The notes under the pieces were generated by a model. The model saw only the letters and a program-made list of their open reading frames with translations. It did not search any database and was not told where the DNA came from. Source: G965202915 sp965205955 (GTDB lineage Bacteria > Pseudomonadota > Gammaproteobacteria > Eutrophobiales > Eutrophobiaceae). From it: DNA of 64,000 nt. Location of the stretch: NCBI GenBank assembly GCA_965205955.1, contig OZ242192.1, forward strand, positions 1,984,001-2,048,000. Reading direction: 5' to 3'. The position numbers were made by a program, and so were the translations under genes. Positions 52,823 through 62,100 of the stretch are shown here, in pieces (within the stretch, counting starts at the first letter, position 1; the number at the start of each line of letters is the position of its first letter).

Positions 52823-53077
52823 TCACAGATTCCAATCCAGTTTACACAACTTCGGTATTTCAAATACTGAATACCCCAACTGTTTTTTGAGACTATTAAA
52901 CAAGGACACTCTTTTCTTTTCATACTCATCCCCAGTTATTGTTCCGTCCCGATAATTTAGTCTGTGCTCCTCATATTTATCCTGATATGCAACCCAAATA
53001 CCTACCCCTCCTGCACAAAATCTTTGTGTTGTATCGATACCATGCTCTTTTTTGACTTTTCCATTTTTTGGAATCAT
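52823..53077 (-). CDS. Small hypothetical protein before a terminator
   Basis: 84 residues, hydrophilic, with a central VAYQDKYEEHRLNYRDGTITGDEYEKKR region of the kind seen in short helical domains (YRDGTITGDEYEKKR resembles SHOCT-like linkers). The clean terminator just downstream argues for a real gene. The start overlaps by 26 bases the start region of a plus-strand frame, so the two cannot both have clean 5' ends. No ribosome site is obvious. Confidence 0.4.
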   Translation of the reverse strand: MIPKNGKVKKEHGIDTTQRFCAGGVGIWVAYQDKYEEHRLNYRDGTITGDEYEKKRVSLFNSLKKQLGYSVFEIPKLCKLDWNL

Positions 53078-53894
53078 ACTTTTCGTTGCCTATCTGATGA
53101 TGACAATAGTAGTTCTTTCTATCGCTGTTGTTATTCTAAAAAGGATCCTAATATTCATTTATTCCATTATTACATCCCCTTTCGGTGTTCTTGGTCTCGG
53201 GGTTCCTAAAGGGGTTGGAGGTATCTTCGCCCCATTCTCATCGTTCGCATCCGATTGGTGGAAGCGATTACTAAAAACTGCCATATACCTACCCATATAC
53301 CTATTATTCATAATAATTTTGGTAAATGTATCCATCTCAATATCAGATGCATTGTTAATGACTAAAAATATTACGGTTGCGGCTGGAGAACCATGTGATG
53401 GAAGACAGATAGCAGCGAGTTTCATAGGAATTATTGTCCTTATAATTTCATTATTTGTTTTGAGTGATTGGTTTAAGAATAATGCACCACTTGTCCCTCC
53501 TACGGGAGGGGTTGGAGGACTTATCGGCTCAAGGATTGGTCAAGGATTGATAATGGCAAATATTGCCAGGAGATGGTCAGGAAGAGAGGCAAAGAGAGCG
53601 GGCAAATCGTTGGATGATAAAACTGGTGGGAATGTTGCTGGTGCAAAAAATCGTATTGATAATGTGCTTCAAAAGGCGGGAAATACAAAGTTGGGAAAGG
53701 CAGCATTATTGGGTGGTAGGTCTATAAGAAATGTTGGAGGTGCAACAATTGGAGCATTAGGTGGAGCACGAGGTACCTTTAATAAGGCAACATCACTACA
53801 AGGTTCTGAGGGATGGATACCACCTGCAAAGACAGAGACAAAAACAAAATCACAGTCAGGCTCACAAACACCACAACCAAAACCAAATCCATAG
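53052..53894 (+). pseudogene. Truncated polytopic membrane protein with basic tail (TrbL/VirB6-like?)
   Basis: About 280 residues from a TTG, but the frame is open to a stop at 52983 and no Met, signal or ribosome site exists upstream, so the gene appears 5'-truncated. Three or four membrane helices (about 5-45, 80-105, 130-150) surround PFGVLGLGVPKGVGGIFAPF and a WWKRLLKTAIYLPIYLLF segment; the last 110 residues are a soluble Gly/Lys/Gln-rich tail. The layout resembles C-terminal parts of TrbL/VirB6-type conjugation proteins, a weak analogy. Its AT-rich codon use differs from the chromosome around it. Confidence 0.45.
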
Positions 53895-54012
53895 GATGAT
53901 GTTGACCGGGATGATTATCAATCCTAAAAGTATTAAATATTGACATATCCAATAATAAAAAGTATAGTATTTATTGGATTGAACACTGAAAAACTCAAAA
54001 AGGAGGTTTCGT

Positions 54013-54525
54013 ATGAAAAATGCAATTATTGCAATATTTATTACATCACTCTTATCTTTTACACCATCGAGCTTTGCAGGGGAAACGTATAACCCCTCCA
54101 TAGATATCGAGGATTGTGATCGCTATGGTGCTTATCGCACAGAAAGATTTAAGATAGCTGCAATCCCATTGGGCGATGATTATCCGGTGGAAAGGATGTT
54201 CAGTGATACTTTGAAACTCGATGAGAGCTATCCTGATCTCAATGAGAAGTATAGTGGTGGTGTAGGGCAAATTTGGTCTGAAGCGCGTGATGGTGTTTGC
54301 GCGGGGAAAGGGGGGGTACCTTTTGATAAGAAGGATTGTACCCGTTTCAATGCGTATGATGAAGAATTTGGCAGAATAACTCTTAAACCATCCAACGACA
54401 TTGACCAGTTTTCCATGGATGTTGCAGCACTCAATAAGAAATATTCTGATCTGTATTTGAAGTACACACAGGGAATTTTATCTAAAACAGGTTATAAGGT
54501 TTGCCAAGGAATAAATATCCCTTGA
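54013..54525 (+). CDS. Small exported protein with two related halves
   Basis: 170 residues. Signal peptide AIIAIFITSLLSFTPSSFA, cleavage before GETYN. The mature part has DCDRYGAYRTERFKIAAIPL and a later DCTRFNAYDEEFGRITLKP, each followed by a short segment with PDLNEKYSGG or SDLYLKYTQG and a Cys (VCAGK, VCQGI), so it looks like an internal duplication. GGAGG lies 8 bases before the ATG. No family is recognised. Probably periplasmic, with two disulfides possible. Confidence 0.6.
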   Translation: MKNAIIAIFITSLLSFTPSSFAGETYNPSIDIEDCDRYGAYRTERFKIAAIPLGDDYPVERMFSDTLKLDESYPDLNEKYSGGVGQIWSEARDGVCAGKGGVPFDKKDCTRFNAYDEEFGRITLKPSNDIDQFSMDVAALNKKYSDLYLKYTQGILSKTGYKVCQGINIP

Positions 54526-54654
54526 TCTCAAAAACACACCACCCGCTTTTGAATGTTCATCGCTAGTGCGAGCATACACATCTGAAAATGTGCTGGATAC
54601 CGTCAGTAAGACAACGGCACAGATGAGTGGTAACAAAAAATTATTGATGTTCAT
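54478..54654 (-). pseudogene. Remnant of a small exported protein, antiparallel to the preceding gene
   Basis: 58 codons from ATG with GAAGGA upstream. It encodes a signal peptide (NFLLPLICAVVLLTVSSTFS) and about 30 mature residues, then runs into the 3' end of the plus-strand gene and stops. The good 5' end with an abrupt loss of sequence suggests a deletion joined two genes tail to tail. Confidence 0.4.
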
Positions 54655-54680
54655 AATACATCCTTCTCTTATTTTTGAAT

Positions 54681-54947
54681 ATGTCAGTACTTAATGCTTT
54701 TATTGATACTTACTCCAGTCAACATTATCCTATGGCTTTGGTTGTGGATATTGAAGATTTACGTCCTGTGTGTCCAAATTGTCATGCAATGATACATTGT
54801 AAAAATCCTCCTTTTACCATAGAAGAAATAAATGATAGTGAAAAATATCTAACGATAATATCAACGAGGACGGTAAAAAGCGTTGCTCGCTATCGCCACA
54901 ACACTATCTCCGAAGAAGAATTTGAAGCTAAAAAGAAAATATTATAA
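54681..54947 (+). pseudogene. C-terminal fragment of an HNH endonuclease
   Basis: 88 residues. IEDLRPVCPNCHAMIHCKNPPFTIEE is the second half of an HNH nuclease motif (CPNCHAMIH), but the first His-containing strand and its Cys pair are missing; an unrelated short sequence precedes it. No ribosome site. A truncated restriction-type HNH gene is the simplest reading. Confidence 0.6.
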
Positions 54948-55020
54948 AATCATCCTGACAACTCACTCCACCAAACAATAAAAACAGGTCCAACCAAAAG
55001 AAAAATCATTTTCCCCATTA

Positions 55021-55076
55021 TATAAACCGGTAAATCCGCCATCAGAACAACTAATGATTCGGAACACTACCCTTGA
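55021..55076 (+). repeat. Degenerate module, copy C
   Basis: Starts TATAAACCGGTAAATCCGCC, matching the left 20 bases of copy A at all but one position, then drifts, keeping GATTCGGAACA. It ends at the start of the hydrolase gene. With copy A it forms a pair of direct repeats bounding the island 51506-55020. Confidence 0.55.
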
Positions 55077-55081
55077 AGAGA

Positions 55082-55894
55082 ATGCTGCAATCTATTTTAT
55101 TGATCATCTGCCTCAGCTGGTTAGCGCTGACAGCGCTGATGTACGTGTTTCAACCGCATTTTATTTATTATCCACACAAGGAGCTCGCCGGCACACCCGA
55201 AAATATCGGTCTTGAATACAAGGACGTGTTTTTGCAGACGGAGGACGGGACAGACATTCACGGCTGGTACCTCCCTCATGCGAATGAACGGGCGAAATTG
55301 CTGTTTCTGCACGGCAATGCCGGCAATATCTCGCATCGGCTGGATAGTCTGGAAATCTTCAACCGCCTGGGTTTGTCGGTCTTGATTATCGATTACCGGG
55401 GCTACGGACGGAGCGGCGGCAAACCGTCTGAACAGGGGACGTACAAGGATGCGAAAGCCGCATGGCGCTATCTGAATGAGCATTTCAACGAGAACAAGAA
55501 ACCGGTGATTGTGTTTGGACGCTCCCTCGGTGGCGCTGTGGCAAGCCGGCTGGCAACGGAGGCGCCTGCGGACGGGCTGATCCTGGAATCCACGTTTACC
55601 TCGATTATGGATATGGGCAGACATTATTATCCGTATCTGCCGGTTCGGCTTATTGCCCGGATCCGCTATAACGCGCTGAAAAATATCGAGGCGGTTGACG
55701 CCCCGACCCTGTTTATCCACAGTCGGGGCGATGAATTGGTGCCCTATGAATTTGGCCGGGCGCTGTTTGAAAAGGCCACGGCGGACAAGGTATTTGTCGA
55801 GATCAGCGGCAGTCACAATTCGGGGTTTATCACCAGCGGCAAACAATATACCGATGCGCTGGATGCCTTTATTCGGCGCGTGACCGGGGAATGA
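55082..55894 (+). CDS. Alpha/beta hydrolase with N-terminal membrane anchor (BEM46/YfhR-like)
   Basis: 270 residues. One N-terminal membrane helix (SILLIICLSWLALTALMYVF) is followed by FIYYPHKELAGTPENIGLEY, the oxyanion region LFLHGNAGNISHR, nucleophile Ser in VFGRSLGGAVASRLA, Asp in SRGDELVPYE and His in SGSHNSGF, so the triad is complete. The family is of unknown substrate. The ATG at 55082 is preferred; a TTG at 55073 is possible. The stop overlaps the AbgT gene (ATGA). Confidence 0.88.
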   Translation: MLQSILLIICLSWLALTALMYVFQPHFIYYPHKELAGTPENIGLEYKDVFLQTEDGTDIHGWYLPHANERAKLLFLHGNAGNISHRLDSLEIFNRLGLSVLIIDYRGYGRSGGKPSEQGTYKDAKAAWRYLNEHFNENKKPVIVFGRSLGGAVASRLATEAPADGLILESTFTSIMDMGRHYYPYLPVRLIARIRYNALKNIEAVDAPTLFIHSRGDELVPYEFGRALFEKATADKVFVEISGSHNSGFITSGKQYTDALDAFIRRVTGE

Positions 55895-57378
55895 AACTAC
55901 TCGCCACCATAGAGCGCGTCGGCAATAAATTGCCGGACCCGGCCACGCTGTTCATCATCGGCCTGCTCGTGGTAATGCTGGGCTCGGCGCTCGCATCGGC
56001 GCTGAACTGGTCGGTCGCTACCGCCTCCGCCGGCGAAATCCGGGCGGTCAATCTGCTGTCGGCGGAAGGCGGCTGGTGGCTGCTGTCGAATATGGTGGGT
56101 AATTTTATCAAATTCCCGCCGCTGGCAATCGTGCTGGTCGGCATGCTGGGCATAGGATTGGCGGAACAGACCGGCCTGATCCCGGTCACATTGCAGTTTT
56201 TTATCACCAGAATTGCCGATCGTTTATTGACGCCGGCGACGATACTGGCGGGCATTCTCTCTTCCATTGCGCTGGATGCCGGTTATGTGGTGCTGCCGCC
56301 GGTTGCGGCAGCGCTTTATATTGCCGCCGGGCGCTCGCCTCTTGCCGGCATTGCTGCGGCATTTGCCGGTATTTCCGCCGGTTTCAGCGCCAACCTGTCG
56401 ATTACCGCGCTGGACCCGCTGCTGGCCGGATTTACCGAGTCGGCGGCGCAGTTCCTCGATCAGGATTATGCCGTCGCGGATACGGCAAATTGGTGGTTCA
56501 TGCTGGTCTCTACCGTCTTCCTTACGGCAACCGGCTGGTGGATCAGCGATAAAATTGTCGAGCCGCGTCTGGACAAGCTCGAAACCGCCATCCCGGCGGA
56601 GCAGCCGCCGGCATCCATCGATAGACAGCAGCTAAAGGGAATGCGCTATGCCGGACTGAGTCTGCTCGGGCTGATTGTGATCACCGTGGCGGCGGTGTTG
56701 ATCCCCGATTGGTCGCTATATGGCGCAGGCAAGCGTTTTGACCGCTGGATCGAGGTGATCGTGCCGCTGTTGTTCTTCTATTTTGCGATACCGGGCATTG
56801 TCTATGGCGTGGTGACCGGCTCGGTGCAATCGGACAAGGATATAGCCAGGATGATGGGCAATACCATCTCAAGGCTGGGTTCCTATATTGTGCTGGCCTT
56901 CTTCGCCGCGCAATTCATCGAGTCTTTCAGGTATTCGGGTTTGGGCGGGATGCTGGCGGTAACCGGCGGGCAATTGCTGGTCGATCTGCAGATCAGCAAT
57001 ACCCTGCTGATAAGCTGCTTCGTATTGATGGCTGTGTTTGCGAATTTGCTGATAGGTTCGGCGTCGGCAAAATACGCCTTTATTGCGCCGGTATTCGTGC
57101 CGATGCTGATGCAGACCGGAATAAGTCCGGAGCTGACCCAGGCGGCCTATCGGGTCGGGGATTCGGTCAGCAACGTCATCACCCCGCTAAACCCGTATAT
57201 GGTGATCATCCTGGCCGAATTTCAGCGCCACTTGAAAGGATCGGGGTTTGGCACATTGATCTCGGTTATGCTGCCGTACTCGATAGGATTTTTCATCGTA
57301 TGGATCGGTCTCTTGCTGGTATGGATGATGTTGGGTATTCCGCTGGGGCCGGGCGGCGGCCTGTATTACACGCCATGA
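55891..57378 (+). CDS. AbgT family transporter
   Basis: 495 residues with about eleven membrane helices. The family blocks are RVGNKLPDPATLFIIGLL at the start, ISAGFSANLSITALDPLLAGF in the middle and GDSVSNVITPLNPYMVIILAE near the end. AbgT proteins import p-aminobenzoyl-glutamate in E. coli and others export sulfonamides, driven by proton motive force; direction here is unknown. Coupled to the hydrolase gene upstream. Confidence 0.93.
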   Translation: MKLLATIERVGNKLPDPATLFIIGLLVVMLGSALASALNWSVATASAGEIRAVNLLSAEGGWWLLSNMVGNFIKFPPLAIVLVGMLGIGLAEQTGLIPVTLQFFITRIADRLLTPATILAGILSSIALDAGYVVLPPVAAALYIAAGRSPLAGIAAAFAGISAGFSANLSITALDPLLAGFTESAAQFLDQDYAVADTANWWFMLVSTVFLTATGWWISDKIVEPRLDKLETAIPAEQPPASIDRQQLKGMRYAGLSLLGLIVITVAAVLIPDWSLYGAGKRFDRWIEVIVPLLFFYFAIPGIVYGVVTGSVQSDKDIARMMGNTISRLGSYIVLAFFAAQFIESFRYSGLGGMLAVTGGQLLVDLQISNTLLISCFVLMAVFANLLIGSASAKYAFIAPVFVPMLMQTGISPELTQAAYRVGDSVSNVITPLNPYMVIILAEFQRHLKGSGFGTLISVMLPYSIGFFIVWIGLLLVWMMLGIPLGPGGGLYYTP

Positions 57379-57433
57379 ATAATCGTGGAAAATGTGCTAG
57401 AATTATAAGGTGAACAGAGAGACTGAAACAAAA

Positions 57434-57772
57434 ATGGACAAGAAACCGATTTATAGAATCAAATTCCATGATCAAGGCAAGATCTACGAGATCTATGCCC
57501 ACAGTGTGTATCATGGAGAATTATTTGGATTCATCCAGGTCGAAAATCTGATTTTCAATGACAAATCTTCGCTGGTGGTGGATCCATCGGAGGAAACTCT
57601 CAAGTCTAAATTCAGCGATGTATCGTGCACCTACCTTCCGATGCATACCATCATCCGCATAGACAAAGTGCGTAAAAAAGGTACCGCAAAGATCACCGAT
57701 GCCACCTCAGGCGGCGACAATATCATGCCCTTCCCGGTTTATACCCCGCCGGGCGATATCGAGAAAAAATAA
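57434..57772 (+). CDS. DUF1820 protein
   Basis: 112 residues from ATG 57434. KPIYRIKFHDQGKIYEIYAHSVYHGELFGFIQVENL and YLPMHTIIRIDKVRKKGTAKI match DUF1820, a small cytoplasmic family common in gammaproteobacteria with no assigned function. The length is normal. It lies 56 bases after the AbgT gene; both probably share an operon or readthrough. Confidence 0.88.
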   Translation: MDKKPIYRIKFHDQGKIYEIYAHSVYHGELFGFIQVENLIFNDKSSLVVDPSEETLKSKFSDVSCTYLPMHTIIRIDKVRKKGTAKITDATSGGDNIMPFPVYTPPGDIEKK

Positions 57773-57865
57773 GGAATTATATACCTGGCTGGCCAATCCA
57801 CAGGGTGACGATAGGATTTACGCTTTTTTGTGGTCAAGTGTGGATAAATTTTTTAGCACTTTGCA

Positions 57866-58564
57866 TTAAATGCTCAAATTCTTGTCCCATAAAAAATAGG
57901 CTCCAAATCGTCCTTTTTTACTTTCACCTCCAGCTTGCTTTCCTTTTTCTGTCAATACTTCTTCCTCATTTTCTACAATCAGGTATCCTTTGGATATTAA
58001 TTCTTCCACAAGTTGCTTTGTTGATTTGCCGAGCTTTTTTGCCAAATTCGATGTAGTGAGTTTACTTTGCTTATCATTTCCTTCAAGCATTTTTTCTCCC
58101 TCTTCTGGCCTAGATGTTACTTTTTCCAGGGAAATCCTAACCTCATCACTAATTCGAATTATTCTCTGAGCTTCTTCATTAGTTTCTCTATATAACTCTG
58201 CATCATCTGTTCGAGAAACAGCAATACCCATTTCATTATTATTTACCTGGCTAAACTCATATAAATTTAAACTGGTGACTATGCAGGATTCTTCATTTAG
58301 ATAGCATTTTGCATGAAGGTTCTTACAAAAGCTTGTTCTAACGAAGGTTAGTTTACTTAACCAGCTTATTTCATCATTTTGAAGTTCATTTTTTCCATAA
58401 ACAATCCGAACATCAATTTTTAATCGATTTTTATCTTCCAATAGTTCTTTAATTCGGTCATTTAATTTCAAAAATGGACTTATTAATATCAGCTTATCCT
58501 TTGCTGTTTTTATGAGCTCCTCCAAAAAATAATTGGTTGCGCTCGTATTTAAAAATTTCGCCAC
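57866..58564 (-). CDS. PLD-like phosphodiesterase domain protein with C-terminal winged-helix-like tail
   Basis: 232 residues from GTG with AGGAG 9 bases upstream. The single HKD-like motif is LHAKCYLNEE with SLNLYEFSQVNNNEMG following, the pattern of PLD-like nucleases and helicase-associated domains. The C-terminal 70 residues (LTTSNLAKKLGKSTKQLVEEL) look like a winged helix. Very AT-rich. An attC-like site lies 22 bases upstream, so the gene may be an integron-type cassette. The function could be defence or DNA repair. Confidence 0.68.
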   Translation of the reverse strand: MAKFLNTSATNYFLEELIKTAKDKLILISPFLKLNDRIKELLEDKNRLKIDVRIVYGKNELQNDEISWLSKLTFVRTSFCKNLHAKCYLNEESCIVTSLNLYEFSQVNNNEMGIAVSRTDDAELYRETNEEAQRIIRISDEVRISLEKVTSRPEEGEKMLEGNDKQSKLTTSNLAKKLGKSTKQLVEELISKGYLIVENEEEVLTEKGKQAGGESKKGRFGAYFLWDKNLSI

Positions 58565-58585
58565 TTAATTTTCTCCTTTGCTTCA

Positions 58586-58642
58586 ATCCAACGGCAATGG
58601 AGCGCAACCAAATCGCCGCCCGTGTGTAGCGCCTTGTTATTT
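58586..58642 (-). other. attC-like recombination site (57 bp)
   Basis: On the minus strand the segment starts with a stop codon in AAATAACAAGGCGCTACACA and ends CGTTGGAT, where GTTGGAT fits the GTTRRRY core and AATAAC stands in the opposite core position. Inner arms GGCGC and GCGCTCC are partly complementary. The length of 57 bases equals the short end of the attC range. The 17-bp outer part is repeated exactly at 5848-5864. Conserved bulges could not be verified. Confidence 0.4.
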
Positions 58643-58845
58643 GGCATATTTATATTTGCATCTATTGCCATCTTTCGCACTACTTATTCGACCCTCTTTC
58701 AGTAGGATCCCCAGTATGCTGTACCTTAAGTAATCTTTCTGTTTTCCATCAATAATGTGCTGAATCTGATTCGCGCTGGTATCTGATATACCATACAACC
58801 CAAGCATATTTCCCTGACAGGATACCAATTTCCGGCATGAATTGA
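58637..58845 (-). pseudogene. Short ORF remnant upstream of the attC-like site
   Basis: About 65 residues including YGISDTSANQIQHIID and LGILLKEGRISSAKDG, ending at the TAA within the attC-like motif. The left part of the same frame comes from a transposase fragment, so this gene lost its 5' end to an insertion. No family recognised. Confidence 0.35.
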
Positions 58846-58849
58846 TACC

Positions 58850-59022
58850 CCTTGTATGGTGGTGCGCTTGAAGCGCTCGCAGTGGGCGTTCATTTTGGGG
58901 GATTTCGGGTAGGTCCACCAGAGTGATACCGTGCTCATCAAGGCGTTTTTGGAAGTCATCCCCCAACATGCCCTGTATTGTGGAGTACCTATCGATGTTT
59001 TATAACAGCCAGCGACCTGCAT
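58850..59022 (-). pseudogene. Transposase remnant, IS481/IS3-like integrase core
   Basis: FQKRLDEHGITLVDLPEIP in one frame and PKMNAHCERFKRTTIQ in the next together give the integrase-core ending of IS481/IS3-type transposases (normally FxxxLxxxGI, then TPxMNAHCERFxRTIQ). The frame changes within the motif, so the copy is dead. No terminal inverted repeats are seen. Confidence 0.6.
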
Positions 59023-59169
59023 TCATATCTGCACTACACCAGCCCGAACGAGTATCAATCAGCGCCGGGTTGTCACAAAATGGTTGACCACTCCATAAGG
59101 ACTTTACTATGATAAAGAGCAGGACGGAATTGCTATTTCCCGTTGGTCAACGGCCGGTGTTACTCATTG

Positions 59170-62100
59170 ATGAAGATTAGCAAATGGATAAAGCGTATGA
59201 ATCGCTTGCAATGTTATTTGGGGGCGATGTCCATTTTGAACACTCTCTGTTTCTCTGCTTTTTTTATCTCTGCTCATGTGGCTGCGGCGCCTGGTTTTGA
59301 TTGTGCGAAAGCATCGAAAAAAATCGAACATGTTATTTGTCAATCTGAAACGCTGTCGCTTGAGGATGCAAAACTCAGCACACTCTACCAACGTGTTATG
59401 CAAAAACTCACTGCTGATGTGCAAAAGGACATTCGGAAAGAGCAGCGAGCCTGGTTAGCAAACCGAAATAGAGCCTGTAACGCACATGGAAAAGAGGCGG
59501 AGCATTGCCTGATACAAGTGTACCGTTTAAGAAATTCTGAGCTTGGCCAGCTACTGGCATTTGATTCCGGTAACAATCCAGGCGCCAAGGATAATCTGAA
59601 AATATTGCGAATAACCCCGAAAGGAGACAATGTCCCTGCCGGTCGACAAATAGTAATCCAGTTTGATCAACCCGTTGTTCCTCTTGGGCGTATGAGCAGA
59701 GATGCCAGTGAAATCCCCATAGATATCGAGCCGGAACTCAACTGTGAATGGCGATGGATTAATACCAGCGCTCTGGCATGCCAGCTTCGTGAAGAGGACA
59801 AGATGCTGAATGCCACTCGCTATCAGGTTCAAGTCAATAAAGGGATCACCACTGAGCATAATGTTGGTTTGGAGAAATTGTTACTGCACACTTTTACAAC
59901 CGCCAGGCCACGGGTAACCTATACGCGGTTTTTCAATTGGTTATCCCCCGGTTCACCGTTGATTCAAGTGACCTTCAGTCAACCGGTGACAAAAAAGTCT
60001 GTAGAGCAAACCCTGACAATGACTGCTCGTCAATCGTCACGGGACACGCCTGTTGGTGTCATAGCATTTCCTGACACCATGCCAAGAAAGCTGCCCTATT
60101 GGATGCAGGATCCGGGCCCAGATACACAGGTATATGATCAGTTATCCTCTATTAATGGTGATGAAGCAAGAAAGGTCTGGCTGATTGAGCCGGTCAGAGA
60201 GTTGCCGGGGAATGAAACGATCTGGCTGGAGGTAAAACCCGGTCTTATTTCATCGATGGGGCCGGAAAAAGGTGTGGAGGAGCGCACTATTGTAAGTTTT
60301 GATACGTATCCAGAGTTTGAATTTACCGGGATACGCTGTACCTTAAAAGGTACTACCGATGCACTGGACTTGACGGTTGAGACCCTGGAAGAAAATGCGG
60401 GAAGAGCCGGTGATGCCAGTAAAGCAGCCTTGCTTAAACGATGTGCACCGGGTAAACGGGTGGCATTGATATTTTCATCACCGGTTAAAAACTCAATGGT
60501 GAGGGACTATGTGTCAATATCACCTCGGTTGGATGGTGGCAGAAAGGATTATGACCCCTGGGAGAACGTGCATGACTGGACAAGGCTCACCTCGCCACAT
60601 CGCAAAGACAAACAATACTATGTGCGGTTGCCTGCGCTGTTGCAGGCATACCAAAGATACAGCGTTAAAATAGATCATGTAAAGCTGGGCGATGAGTTTG
60701 ACAGAAAGCTGAATTCATCAAAGGCCGTAACATTTTTTACTGCGCATCGAGAGCCCAGGCTGCATCTTAATCACCATACCGCGGTATTAGAAAAAAACGT
60801 TGATAGCGATATCCCTTTATACGTTACTAATCTCAATGCCATTAGGTTCAATTATCAAAGGCTTACTCCCGGTCAGAGTGACAAGGGCTTACAATCAACC
60901 ATTCGTGTGCCGCAGGTACAGGATGTAGCATTTCCCATGCCGATGGGGGTTCGAGAGTTAATTGGCGAGAAGACGGGCGCTATTCGGGGCTCTCTACGTC
61001 CGGCTCCAACCCCTCCGGGTTATGAGCATGACCCTGAGTTTTTTATTCAAGTCAGTCCTTTCCAGATACACGCCAAAATGGGGCACTTTAACTCATTGGT
61101 ATGGGTTACCGATTTTGCCAGAGGGCGGATTGTAAAAAATGCAAAAGTGACTCTTTTTAAGGGCACCTATAACAATCTGGTAGAAATCGCCGAGCTAAGC
61201 TATTCCGCCAAAACAGACAACAAAGGGCTGGCTGCACTGCCTGGCATTGCAGAGCTTGACCCCGGACTTTCTCTGCTCAGGCGCTACCATAGAGCAGAGG
61301 ACCCCCGTTATTTCATTAAGGTTGAGAAAGGCGGGGATAGCGCCCTCATTCCACTTGATCACTACTTCCAGGCCAGAACCAGCGGGGTTTATCCATACGT
61401 CCTGCGCCAGGGCGGTCATACGCACGCATGGGGAACAACGCCCCAGGGCGTTTATAAACTTGGGGATACTATTGATTATAAAATCTATGTACGCAACCAA
61501 AGTAACAGGCACTGGGTTCTGCCGGGAAGTGGTACCTATACGCTTAAGGTGATAGATCCTCAACGTAAAACGGTGCACGAACGCAAGGAGATTACTCTCA
61601 CAGAGTTTGGCGCCATGTCCGGCAGCTTTAGTGTGCCCGCACAAGCTGCAATGGGATGGTATCATTTTCAACTGTCCCCCACGTTGAAGAGTGGTGAAAA
61701 ACGGCCCAAATTTACCTGGCGGCCTCTGTCCGTTCTGGTTAGCGATTTCACCCCGTCACCCTTTCGAGTGAGCACCGAGCTAAATGGAGACCAATTTAAG
61801 GCCGGTCAACGTGCTGAAGTGACCTCATTCGCTGCGCTGCATTCCGGCGGACCGTTCACTGATGCTGAAATCCGTTTAACCGCACGGCTTAGCGCCAAAC
61901 CCTTTATTACAAACAGCCCTGCGCTTACAGGCTTTAGCTTTGGAAGCCACAGCGAAAAATACCTGACTGCTCCACAGAAAAAGCTGCTGGATATCCGCGG
62001 CAGACTGGATGGTTCCGGTCAGTATGAGGATGGATTTTCTCTGCCTGATGCCGATATTTATTATGGCAGTATTCTTGTTGAATCGGCGGTGAAAGATGAC

